64,000 bases of DNA from Hofstenia miamia (taxonomy: Eukaryota > Xenacoelomorpha > Acoela), in the NCBI GenBank assembly GCA_004352715.1, contig SCFE01000018.1:267837-331836 (forward strand), in the 5' to 3' direction. The notes beneath the pieces are model-generated. The model made no database searches, was not told the DNA's origin, and saw only the letters and a program-made list of their open reading frames with translations. Of the stretch, positions 42,273 to 46,739 are shown piece after piece. The position numbers were made by a program, and so were the translations under genes. The stretch's first letter is position 1. Every line of letters starts with the position of its first letter.

Positions 42273-45200
42273 CTTAAGGACTTTTTCTGCTAATTTTGGA
42301 CTGCCATATATCCTTGAAAAGTGTCAATCAAGGTTTTAGCGTCCTCAATCTAAAAAAAATATTGTCCTATCTTGTTGGGTAACGTACGTTCAAAGTCATT
42401 TAATACCGATACCGTTTGGTCCCGCGGTACCGATCCCTCAAACCGTTAAAAACAAAAAACAAGAATGCCAAAATCATCCATCAATTTCTCAAAAAAACTT
42501 TCATTAACATGGTTATGATCATTTTAGTGAGTACAAGACGAAAGTATAATATATTATCCTCGCTGCATTAAGTACAATTCCATGCAGCGTCAATTTTATT
42601 TAATCATAATTATGGCCGATAATCAATGTCTGTTCTTGCTAATTACTTAAAGGTAAATTCACAATCGCATAAATTTATGTGCAGCAGTACTTTCTATTTT
42701 AGTTTTTATCGAAAAGCCTTTAATATTTGGAATTATTTAGAAAATGAGATTAGAGTAGAAAAAAATTACAAAAAAATTTTTAAAAAATTAAGAAGTGCAC
42801 TTTTACTGATTTCTTACACTGAGCCCACCACATAAATAGGCACAAACATTTACTATTATTATATATATATATATATAGTTTGTAGTTCTAAAATTATTTT
42901 TTAGCAAATATATTGCTTTGACTCTTTTTATTATTATTATTATTATTACTATTATTAAAACTAAACTTTCTTTGCTTTTCCTTGTAAATTTTAAATTTCA
43001 AGTTTCCCCAAAGCACCAATTATTTATACCAAATACGATTATTAGTGTTGAATAAAATTTTAACTGCATCTGAGGTATCAAAGCTAAATTCTTAGAGTTT
43101 ATTATTATGTAAACAGTCATCGCTTACTTTCATTTTTACTAATTCCTTGATTTTTCGAAAAAAAATTTTTCATATTCCCGAAATTTAACTTGCAGGATTT
43201 GAATATATCTCTTTAGATCTCTTCCAACTACGACTCTTATCTGAATCGAAAATCTTCAAAGTTTCTTCGCATGTTTTTAAATTTAAGAACTTCCCGACAT
43301 TTCTTGAAACCAAGTGTAGTTTCAAGCATTCTACAACAAATGGAGTGTTTCTGTATAATGGAGGTAACAAAGTGTTCATGGAATCTATTGTTTGGTTAGA
43401 TGTAGAATCAACCACTCAAAATCTACTGGAGATATTTGCGAGGTAAAATCTTAAATCATGTGTTTGAAAAGCGTATTGTAATTTATGCATGTAAGTATAT
43501 ATCATTTACATCATTCTCTTTTTTTCGACACTTATTGATCAATTAAATCTTATTGGCGTACTTCTATTGAAATTTAAGGTTTTACTTTACCATCATTTTT
43601 AGTCTTGAAAAATTATTTGTACATTTTAAAAAAATTTTTTCACATTTAGTAAAGATTTCCTTAATTTATATATATTTTCTGAATATAAGGATGAAAAAAT
43701 TCACAACGTAGAACAGTTTAGTTTTCATGAATCTCAGATACATAAGATGTAGCTAGGCACTGACATTGGTAGATAAAGCACGGTTCAACGGAAGGTCCAT
43801 CTAAGCTTCAAAAATACGACTCAAAATTGATATGTATTTTTAGAAGTCCTCAAAAAGTATGTCTAAAAAATCTTGATTGAGCTTCTTGCGAGAAAATCAT
43901 AGATATAGATTTTCAAGTCTAGCCTTTCTATGCTACTTATTTGCTCATATATTAATTTCTATATGAGATTTATCTTCCACAACTTCTCTATACATTTAAG
44001 ACTATTGGAGTTTAGTACATTTCCACTTCGAACGGATAAATAGGTCCTTCTGCAATAGGGCATAAACATATATACATATAATGTATATCTTTTGTAATAT
44101 ATAGTATATCACTGCTAGAATTGCATGCAACTATTATTTAAAATCACTTTCAATAAGTTTATTTTTAAATTAATGAAATATCTCTTAATCATTGGCAATT
44201 GTCTTTTAACCATGGACTTTGTAGACGGCAAAAAACAAACCTTCATCTGATAAACATTTATACTTTGTACATGCTAAGCATTATAGCGGACGACAAAATT
44301 GAGTAGGAAACGTTAAAAAAATTTTGTTTGTGGAGGCAACCCATTGGTTGATCACAAAGATAAAAAATATTGATGGACTTCCGCCAAGGCCTCCTCAGAG
44401 TTTTGCATTGCTGATATTTAAGCTTTTTTTTATAAAATAACTGAATTCATAACTTTTTTGCAATTACTTGATTGCCTCGTAGTTGGGGCATGTAGGTAAC
44501 TATTTTTATTTGATTCAGTAATGAATTGAACGTTTTAATTAGTCACGTTGAAATACATTTCAAACTATCACACACCCGAAGTGCCAAATATTGAGACAAA
44601 ATGTTTAAAAATAACTTTACAGAAAATGAGCGGGTTAATAATGCTTCATAAATATATAATTTCAAAATATTTATATTCAAAAATCTTTAGAAAATGATAT
44701 AATCGATGAGCTACAGAACTTAGCAATTTGTCGGCAAATCACTCTTTTTTTTAATTTTATAGTAAAGTATTTGTTATGATATTTCTAAAGCTAATCTTTG
44801 GAAATTGTTGTTATAACAATGTCTTCGAAATTCCGATTTTTTTTCAAATAAAGTTAAGCCAATATTATGTATGGTATAGTGTTTTTCAATCAGGGTTATA
44901 TATTTTTGCCAAAAATTCTATTATAGCTATTGTGAAAATGAACATTGTAAATAAAATAAGCAAGAAACTTATATTTGAAAGTTACGATTGAATTCCATTA
45001 AATATCATCATTTCCTACTGTTAAAACCAAGATTTAAGTCAAAAACTACCCAAATTTTGAGATTTGATGACGTCACCAAAATAATGATGGCATTGAAATT
45101 CTAAACATTGCAGTTTGATAGTACTAGATACGGGGAGTGAAATTATTGGTAAAAATTGACTACTATTACAAATCAGTTGAAGACAGACTTGTAAACGAGT

Positions 45201-46635
45201 TGAGCCGAGCCGAGCTTGAGCAATGCATTGGATATACAACGAGCCTCTATTAAGCCAAGCAAATTTATAGTTCTGCTCCTCAATTTGATTATGCAGACAT
45301 TTCTTATTTTTTATTTCAATATAACTTTCTTATAATCCTATTTTAAAATGTCTATTGAATGATAGGAAGAGCTATGTCAAAAATTCTGCGAGCGAAATAG
45401 TTTTTAAAAAATTATCGAGCTAAAACGAGCCTCATTGAAAGATTCTATGCGGCGAAGCGAGCTGAGCCGAAAATATTAAAAAATAAAACGAACTGAGCTT
45501 AAAAATTCGGGCTCGTTGACATGTCTTCTTGAAAATGTGCAACAATAATTCCAAGTATAGAGTATTATATAAAAATCAAGATCATTATACTTTAAAGGCT
45601 TTCTAATCATACTTTGTTGCATAAGATCAAAGAAACTGGAAGTGTTCAAGACCAACCCAAAAGTGGCCGCCCAAAAGTCGTTACAGATACATTCTTACAG
45701 AATGTTATCAACAAACTGCAGAGGAGCCCACGAAAGCCTTTGAGGCGTTTGTCTCAAGAAACTAGGTTATCTCTAACATCAACTCACCGAGCAGTGCATC
45801 AACTTCAATTATTCCATATAAAGTGCATGCTGTTCATGAACTGAAGCCTCAAGATTCAGAAAAATGCGTACTGTTCTGTCAGGGATTTGAAAATTTTATT
45901 CTAGAGAAAGGTGAAAACATTTTAAACCATACATTCTTCAGTGATGAATCATGGTTCAATTTTTCCGGGTACATGAACAGTCAGAACTCTAGAGTGTGGT
46001 CTACAGTAAATCCTCATGCAGACAATCCTCGAACTACGGATGAACTGAAGCAGAAAATAACAAGTGTTATTCAAAACATCAAACCTGATGTTTTTCAAAA
46101 CACCCAGCGTGGCGCTCGTTTATGTCTGCAGGTGAAGGGCGCACACTTTCAACAGTTATTGTAGATCATATCTTACTGCACGAGTCAATCCTCAATAGTA
46201 CTTTAGTTGATAAGGTATTGAATTTGTGAATATTTAAAATAAATAGTATGTTTCTGTGAGTTTTGTTTCTCTGGGTTATTAGCATATTCCTACTGCACTG
46301 TTTCTTTTGGAAAACCCTGTATATAATCCATTAAAGCCAAATTTGCATCACTAAAGGCTATTTTTAATCTACATTTTCATTAAGTTTATATAAACTATGT
46401 ACATGTATATTTATTTTCATTTTGTTTTATAGCATTGAATTAATAATTTCTAAATATTTTAAATATTACATTATGTTTTAGAAGCAAGGCTCAACTCAAC
46501 GTCCTCACTGCATACTTTCGAAGATGTCTTGGAGAAGATATCACACTGGAAGAATACTTTTCTGTTTCACATGAATTAAGATCATTGATTCACGATTTTT
46601 CAAATGATGTTAAAATGGAAATTGGAGATAACTGA
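4531..46635 (+). CDS. FANCB: FANCB homologue, Fanconi anaemia core-complex subunit (11-exon model)
   Basis: FANCB is a nuclear scaffold protein. With FANCL and FAAP100 it forms the catalytic sub-module of the Fanconi anaemia E3 ligase that monoubiquitinates FANCD2-FANCI during interstrand-crosslink repair. The model joins 4531-4783, 30995-31257, 34621-34788, 35490-35636, 36907-37032, 37099-37167, 38615-38734, 39762-39907, 41638-41888, 43196-43442 and 46482-46635. All introns are GT-AG, all phases agree, and the total is 1944 nt (647 aa; human FANCB is 859). Compared with remembered vertebrate FANCB, segments occur in the same order: a beta-rich N-terminal part, an NGNL-like strand, the NG...C block, the hallmark DF.....DQI.....DG motif (SDFFNHSSDQIVFIHIDG, where vertebrates have DDFxGSGxEQxLLLF), a helical linker, then a C-terminal GVFLYNGGNKVFMES strand-helix. 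The start is uncertain: the first exon aligns near human residue 45-50, so an upstream coding exon may be missing. The function is inferred from homology. Confidence 0.75.
5250..6745. repeat. 169-bp tandem satellite, about nine units
   Basis: The unit repeats at 169-bp spacing; for example CACATATAC recurs at 5582, 5751 and 5920. Each unit holds the conserved words GGATTTTCCTAGTAAAAG, CATTACATAATCGATTGTC and ATACAGACGAATGTTTAC. Units starting near 5593 to 6438 appear identical. The flanking units (near 5256, 5425 and 6607) carry a TGACGTAGGG variant instead of TGACAAACGG. Confidence 0.95.
6746..7828. other. Intronic AT-rich DNA, no gene seen
   Basis: No exon, transposase or terminal repeat was recognised. 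A short GC-rich patch lies near 7020-7065 (GGTCAGGCGGATTGATCCGC). Its origin is unclear. Confidence 0.4.
7829..9560 (-). pseudogene. hAT-superfamily transposase relic no. 1
   Basis: Minus-strand fragments in order: a weak N-terminal part near 9560-9230, then 9217-8981 (CAQDYRPFNFVKGEEF, LSRRVLLDMFNVRRIEIK), a joining stretch with TALHFSIVDANFVMVTRTL near 8940, then 8842-8306. The last contains VIISDNDSKLVNGLTNLF, then CSSHDLNLAFQYGI and RWHSILRML. The SDN...C..H.LNL arrangement and the R-W-x-S motif are typical of hAT transposases. A possible C-terminal part continues to about 7829. Several stops and frameshifts make it a dead copy. I could not find its terminal repeats. Confidence 0.75.
9585..10160. 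repeat. About 192-bp tandem repeat, three units
   Basis: Three consecutive units begin near 9590, 9787 and 9979 with GCAACAC. Each includes TTGCGTTTTATTACGTGAG, GTTGGTCATGACAT and ATTCTCGCAACACGTTTT. The units differ by a few substitutions and single-base indels. The array sits between the two hAT elements. Confidence 0.9.
10363..12185. mobile_element. hAT element no. 2 with intact ends and 8-bp target duplication
   Basis: The element spans 10371-12177 (1807 bp) and is flanked on both sides by the identical 8-mer AGAGGCGG (10363-10370 and 12178-12185), the target duplication length of hAT. The ends are CAGGGGTGTTTGAAA and its inverse TTTCAAACACCCTG, a short TIR with a one-base indel. Inside the termini lie AT-rich subterminal repeats of ATTAATTGCAATTAAT type. 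The TIRs and duplication are unusually well preserved for this window. Confidence 0.93.
10503..11940 (-). pseudogene. BED-finger hAT transposase (degenerate)
   Basis: It starts MPPKTLCMKYFTQTDA at 11940 and carries a BED zinc finger (KCKCGK...HIKKQH). It continues through LRPFNYVEDPIVWEYS, a core with ENVVAIIGDNVSVNKSLA and GCLSHKLILPV, DTRWYSTEASLSRYG, and a C-terminal hAT dimerisation stretch (FLLPTSNIIERFFSGDKFT). In-frame stops lie near 11719, 11182 and 10799, and a frameshift near 11500. Apart from these the coding sequence is nearly full length, so this is a recently active hAT family. Confidence 0.88.
12186..12977. other. Intronic DNA, no gene seen
   Basis: I see only AT-rich sequence with short unremarkable frames between the hAT target duplication and the LINE fragment. 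Confidence 0.4.
12978..14768 (-). mobile_element. CR1/Jockey-like LINE fragment, reverse transcriptase on minus strand
   Basis: Read on the minus strand from about 14760, an interdomain region (NNMAVTDKTQILNHL) leads into RT: KRFFPIFGEQMLVAF, NKQFGFRAGHSTQDAILS, CVALLDLSKAFNSMNC, RGVPQGTVLGPILFAIFVND, QYADDTCLI, then LKLNIEKTQFIIFS and SYLGVEIDN. These are RT motifs A (LDLSKAF), B (GVPQGTVLGP), C (YADD) and the thumb. Stops and frameshifts interrupt it. It breaks off at a single N at 13135 beside a TA-rich microsatellite. Confidence 0.88.
14769..16262 (+). repeat. Repeated Tc3-end / LINE-endonuclease blocks with 1.06-kb direct duplication
   Basis: The Tc3 terminal sequence CACTGCGTGT(C/T)ATAACTATA occurs at about 14771, 15207, 15831 and 16266. 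After the first three copies comes the same LINE endonuclease fragment (EYELNHEIFESLWIEI; FSDFNINYFNS, the GDFNIN-type catalytic motif) on the + strand. The stretch 14447-15267 recurs at 15507-16327 about 1060 bp downstream. A lone N at 15506 marks the join. The LINE RT part points the other way (minus strand). A tandem duplication, a rearranged nested insertion or an assembly error would all fit. Confidence 0.85.
16263..17867. mobile_element. Tc3-like Tc1/mariner element with about 220-bp TIRs
   Basis: The left end ACACTGCGTGTCATAACTAT near 16264 is mirrored by ATAGTTATGACACGCAGTA near 17866. Inversion extends far inward: CTTTTTAGTTTGCTACCTG, ATTAGTAACGAAAAGG and AAATTTATTGATTATGGTGTT on the left all recur inverted at 17690-17810. 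TA dinucleotides flank both ends, and the right end runs straight into a (TA)n array. The element is about 1.6 kb and encloses one transposase. Confidence 0.92.
16574..17581 (+). pseudogene. Tc3-like transposase, frameshifted, with 41-nt intron
   Basis: It begins MPRNCLLTELEKAQIL and has two helix-turn-helix regions (VSLREIGRRINRSHIVVRNF; SLKQIQTDLNLNVSTATVHR). A frameshift near 16918 is followed by HKVARLDFARAHMSQNWSK. The catalytic part has D1 (VIFLDEKKFNLNGPDG), D2 in a shifted frame near 17275 (FQQDNAAVHTS) and E (SWPPCSPDLNPMENVWG), i.e. DD34E. A GT-AG segment of 41 nt at 16990-17030 separates NWSK from VIFLDEKK; removing it restores frame. About a dozen residues seem deleted after GGGSLMVW. 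The C-terminus matches C. elegans Tc3A in pattern. Confidence 0.9.
17867..17891. repeat. (TA)n microsatellite at Tc3-like element end
   Basis: A pure TA run starts exactly where the right terminal repeat ends. Confidence 0.9.
17892..20430. other. Intronic DNA, no gene seen
   Basis: Long AT-rich stretch without recognised exons or transposase. The only notable structure is the perfect hairpin at 19092-19131, listed separately. Open frames here are short and have no family resemblance. Confidence 0.45.
19092..19131. repeat. Perfect 17-bp inverted repeat (hairpin)
   Basis: CAGGGCCTTCTTTAATA and its exact inverse TATTAAAGAAGGCCCTG are separated by the six bases AAGAAG. GACCATG occurs just outside on both sides as a direct repeat. 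In an AT-rich neutral region, a perfect GC-containing stem is unexpected. Confidence 0.9.
20437..20598. repeat. (TA)n array containing a 101-N gap
   Basis: TA runs border an N stretch at 20467-20567. The gap is probably an unresolved longer TA array. Confidence 0.9.
20613..21250. mobile_element. TIR MITE of about 630 bp between (TA)n runs
   Basis: The left end TATAGTTATACTGACCACTG faces the right end, whose inverse is TATAGGTATAGTCACCGCTG; the match is clear though imperfect. No transposase is present. Both ends border TA repeats, consistent with a TA-targeting (Tc1/mariner-type) non-autonomous element. The inside holds short repeated words around ATTATTGGTCC and CCCATGGGA. Confidence 0.65.
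21269..21694. other. Unannotated DNA before the gap
   Basis: No recognisable exon or repeat end was seen before the N run. Confidence 0.35.
21695..22694. other. Assembly gap (1000 N)
   Basis: A run of exactly 1000 N, a conventional gap size. (TA)n borders it on the right. The content is unknown. Confidence 0.99.
22716..24337. mobile_element. Tc1-like element with about 210-bp TIRs
   Basis: The left arm (TTTTAGTAGGACCA, CTGCCTTATTATTT, GACACCTAAATGTAAAA, CATATTATTAGGACCATTG) recurs inverted in the right arm between about 24125 and 24337 (TTTTACATTTAGGTGTC, AATAATAAGGCAGC, TGGTCCTAATAAAAG). Both extremities end in ...TATAC against (TA)n arrays. The enclosed transposase is dead. Confidence 0.88.
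23190..24090 (+). pseudogene. Tc1-like transposase (multiple stops)
   Basis: Readable pieces on the + strand: NNVATRSAFTVNQRGKWGAK, DDRFLVPTICKESLIMGSRL, WQEHGINVTSRTV, a FSDE-type first catalytic block whose next codon is TGA (near 23540), and LLDWPGNTSDLN plus IENLWSIIKHWL (third block, D/E region) near 23850-23935. Many stops and frame changes separate them. The order and motifs fit the Tc1 family. Confidence 0.82.
24336..24372. repeat. (TA)n microsatellite at Tc1-like element end
   Basis: A TA run directly adjoins the right terminal repeat. Confidence 0.9.
24437..24655. repeat. Dispersed repeat of the CCTCC(A/G)CCAAGG...GGCGGAGG type
   Basis: It runs from ACCTCCACCAAGGTGGTTAT to GCGGAGGTCTAGGCTCTCCGAGTGCTTTTCTAGT. 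I recognise this consensus as a short interspersed sequence seen in many marine invertebrate genomes; this is from memory and unverified. Internal landmarks are TTTGTCTGTTAGCAACTTTA and GGTGCTGATCTGGGGAACAC. The inward-facing CCTCC...CCAAGG and GGCGGAGG ends suggest a TIR element or SINE-like unit. Confidence 0.6.
25100..26099. other. Assembly gap (1000 N)
   Basis: A run of exactly 1000 N with TA repeats on its left edge. The content is unknown. Confidence 0.99.
26523..27904. mobile_element. piggyBac element bounded by TTAA, internally deleted
   Basis: TTAA at 26523-26526 and 27901-27904 flank CCCTTATCAG at the left and its partial inverse TTTATAAGGG at the right, the target and TIR signature of piggyBac. 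The palindromic word TACAATTTGTA occurs near both ends (26546, 26732 and 27845) and may be a subterminal transposase-binding repeat. The element is about 1.37 kb, shorter than a full piggyBac because the middle of the transposase is missing. Confidence 0.92.
26746..27804 (+). pseudogene. piggyBac transposase lacking the catalytic centre
   Basis: The N-terminus (MASRPKRQ, then after a frameshift ATQFFTAISVDADSDEDP) is acidic, as usual for piggyBac. After RTRRRELF the sequence jumps to KIQLVSYACKRNRVVVLLSS, YNRAKAGVDMMDE, RKIRRWPLLVFFEVLD and a C-terminal Cys-rich finger (CKKSCRSICKTCWKSLCPAH). The central segment carrying the first two catalytic aspartates is absent, while the late VD..D block is retained. 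Stops lie near 26918 and 27624, and frameshifts occur. Confidence 0.88.
27905..30275. other. Intronic DNA, no gene seen
   Basis: There is no exon, RNA gene or bounded element that I can support. A GC-richer stretch at 29420-29600 has an open minus-strand frame of 63 codons but no recognisable family. Confidence 0.4.
30276..30782. mobile_element. Mariner-like deletion derivative (about 505 bp)
   Basis: The left end ACAGAGTGGGCCAGAACTTA and the inverse of the right end (ACAGGGTGGGCCAAAAGTTA) match over about 28 bp, with TA on both sides. It retains only the 3' part of a transposase, so it cannot move by itself. Confidence 0.87.
30396..30720 (-). pseudogene. Mariner-like transposase C-terminal fragment
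   Basis: The minus strand reads APRSPDLTPPDFFLWGVIKE, then CSTKPRSLKKLKERITNAF. This is the SPDL.P.DFFLWG block that carries the last catalytic Asp of mariner-type transposases. An upstream piece around 30700 (QHDAAPAHYGNV-like, other frame) is the preceding QHD block. The N-terminal DNA-binding region is missing. Confidence 0.85.
30995..31257 (+). CDS. FANCB: FANCB exon b
   Basis: The acceptor is TTTATTAG at 30987-30994 and the donor is GAG|GTATTG. It enters in phase 1, matching the previous exon (G|AG forms Glu), and leaves in phase 0. It codes for 87 residues of beta-strand character, for example KLILLVNNRLLQIDFDTS and NNNNTIYMISECTNE. This is consistent with the propeller blade of FANCB that in human reads as a hydrophobic strand followed by a GK-turn. 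The two other frames are stopped. Confidence 0.7.
31258..33811. other. FANCB intron 2, first part
   Basis: Non-coding by position and content. No bounded transposon is recognised before the hAT MITE at 33820. Some GC-richer text (GACTCGACCCGTGGGTCAC near 32639) is isolated. Confidence 0.5.
33812..34198. mobile_element. Non-autonomous hAT-like MITE in FANCB intron 2
   Basis: The ends are TAGAGGTGTGCGGGGTTGGA (from 33820) and, inverted, TAGAGGTGTGAAGGATCAGT (to 34190). The flanking 8-mers TTGCGCAT and TTGGGATT agree at six of eight positions, as expected for an old 8-bp target duplication. The interior repeats GGGACCA / GATACC words and has no transposase frame. Confidence 0.75.
34621..34788 (+). 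CDS. FANCB: FANCB exon c
   Basis: It lies between TATATTTAG and TCTAAG|GTAAGT (consensus donor), 168 nt, phase 0 at both ends. The product contains CILDFVVPYRKYPEF, then VDTIILSSSNGNLMRYTQ. This is the counterpart of the vertebrate block with a IxxIPPAYSS-like strand followed by a basic-N-x-L-x-x-x-x-x-G turn. It is one of the most FANCB-like exons. Confidence 0.8.
35490..35636 (+). CDS. FANCB: FANCB exon d
   Basis: The acceptor is GTGTTTTTAG and the donor GAA|GTAAGT; 147 nt, phase 0 at both ends. The product opens NGCCEKNEICTLNCNDSICI and continues with a strand ending SLFEFE. It aligns without gaps in pattern with the vertebrate segment NG-x(3)-N-x-C-x-L and its following strands, directly upstream of the FANCB hallmark motif. 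Confidence 0.8.
36907..37032 (+). CDS. FANCB: FANCB exon e (hallmark DF...DQI motif)
   Basis: The acceptor is TTGTTTAG and the donor CAG|GTAAAT; 126 nt, phase 0 at both ends. It codes for VEEVYYSDFFNHSSDQIVF then IHIDGTHSFYKQL. The DF-x(5)-DQ-[IV] pattern followed by a hydrophobic strand and D[GS] is the most recognisable part of FANCB (DDFxGxGxEQ in vertebrates), an FG-GAP-like turn of the beta-propeller. This exon carries most of the weight of the identification. Confidence 0.85.
37099..37167 (+). CDS. FANCB: FANCB exon f
   Basis: A 69-nt exon between AAATTTTAG and GAT|GTAAGT, phase 0 at both ends. The upstream intron is only 66 nt, the shortest in this gene. The product is charged and helical (PEEAQNSSCKALAVLQRNID). 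It would begin the helical linker that follows the propeller. Confidence 0.75.
37199..37232. repeat. (TA)n microsatellite in FANCB intron 6
   Basis: A pure TA run that begins about 30 bp after the exon f donor. Confidence 0.95.
37233..38614. other. FANCB intron 6, no further gene
   Basis: Two plus-strand frames of 77-89 codons (37368-37601, 37802-38071) have no recognisable homology or splice support and look like chance frames. A GC-rich patch lies near 38225-38270. Confidence 0.45.
38615..38734 (+). CDS. FANCB: FANCB exon g
   Basis: It lies between TCTTTTTAG and TTTTTTAAG|GTATGT, 120 nt, phase 0 at both ends. It codes for a predicted helix (SKQSIECITKKITVLSSFFT) that continues the linker helix of exon f. 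The position matches the vertebrate LKEKIISKSYKAL-type helix. Confidence 0.75.
39762..39907 (+). CDS. FANCB: FANCB exon h
   Basis: It follows a long pyrimidine-rich tract ending CATTTAG (39755-39761) and ends at CTCAA|GTAATC, entering phase 0 and leaving phase 2. The product contains VVNWSHFIGC and SEDRLSFVCSLKNNL. It matches the vertebrate pattern W-x-R-x-I-D-D-S-L-x-V-G-V that opens the second beta-domain. I added this exon because it restores phase with the next exon. Confidence 0.65.
40314..41424. mobile_element. Non-autonomous hAT-like element in FANCB intron 8
   Basis: The ends are CAGAGGTGTCGCCA (from 40322) and, inverted, CAGTGGCGTCGCCAAGG (to 41416). The flanking 8-mers GTTTCAGA and GTCTCAGA agree at seven of eight positions. 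The element is about 1095 bp with no transposase that I recognise. Its right end lies only about 200 bp upstream of exon i. Confidence 0.82.
41638..41888 (+). CDS. FANCB: FANCB exon i
   Basis: The acceptor is CTATATTTTTTCTAG (41636-41637) and the donor TCAG|GTACAA; it enters phase 2 and leaves phase 1. The product runs VAVTAILFESS...VEIILPQSE...AIDLVGGVINLSALLF, beta-sandwich-like. A second acceptor at 41612-41613 also fits the phase and would add eight codons. A third at 41601-41602 fits only if exon h is skipped. The downstream part is secure; the exact 5' edge is not. Confidence 0.65.
42238..42270. repeat. (TA)n microsatellite
   Basis: A pure TA run in FANCB intron 9. A shorter TA run at about 42860-42878 and an ATT run near 42930-42955 follow in the same intron. 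Confidence 0.92.
43196..43442 (+). CDS. FANCB: FANCB exon j
   Basis: It follows AACTTGCAG and ends GCGAG|GTAAAA, entering phase 1 and leaving phase 2. The product includes FPTFLETKCSFKHS then GVFLYNGGNKVFMESIVWL. The latter matches the vertebrate G-[IV]-L-I-I-Y-S-R-N-x-T-x-M-F strand-turn-strand and the following helix near the C-terminus. Confidence 0.8.
43443..45169. other. FANCB intron 10, first part, nothing recognised
   Basis: AT-rich DNA without a supportable exon or element end. Confidence 0.4.
45170..45530. repeat. Dispersed GAGCCGAGC repeat, copy 1
   Basis: It contains TTGAGCCGAGCCGAGC, ACAACGAGCCT, ATTATCGAGCTAAAACGAGC and GGGCTCGTTGACATGTCTT. A diverged copy in the opposite orientation lies at about 57490-57835 (for example GGCTCGTTTCAGCTCGATAT and CTCAGCTCGGCTCGTTG). 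Two related copies in one window point to a moderately repeated family. The ends resemble hAT MITE termini but I could not fix a target duplication. Confidence 0.65.
45605..46190 (+). pseudogene. Tc1/mariner-type transposase relic in FANCB intron 10
   Basis: The helix-turn-helix part has ETGSVQDQPKSGRPKVVTD and KPLRRLSQETRLSLTSTHRA. After a frame change comes the first catalytic block NHTFFSDESWFNFSGYMNSQ with RVWSTVNPH. The sequence then skips to RTTDELKQKITSVIQNI at the C-terminus. The second and third catalytic blocks are deleted. The inverse of the probable right terminal repeat (CAGGGTTTTCCAAAAGAAAC) lies near 46298-46318. Confidence 0.85.
46482..46635 (+). CDS. FANCB: FANCB exon k (terminal exon)
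   Basis: The acceptor is TTATGTTTTAG (46480-46481). It enters phase 2, as required, and reads 51 codons to a TGA at 46633-46635. The product is helical (LNVLTAYFRRCLGEDITLEE, then LRSLIHDFSNDVKMEIGDN), corresponding to the C-terminal helices of vertebrate FANCB. It is much shorter than the human tail. Confidence 0.75.
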
Positions 46636-46638
46636 CTA

Positions 46639-46644
46639 AATAAA
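46639..46644 (+). promoter_or_regulatory. AATAAA poly(A) signal just after FANCB stop
   Basis: AATAAA starts four bases after the TGA. If used, the 3' UTR would be only some 20-30 nt long. The LINE fragment that begins about 100 bp further on would not need to be transcribed. Confidence 0.45.
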
Positions 46645-46739
46645 ACGATTTTGAACCTGTTTTTATCTTTTTATGCGCATTTGTAGGGTTTTGTTCTTTA
46701 AAATATAGTTTTTGGGCAATATCTAGGTGCAGAAGTTCA

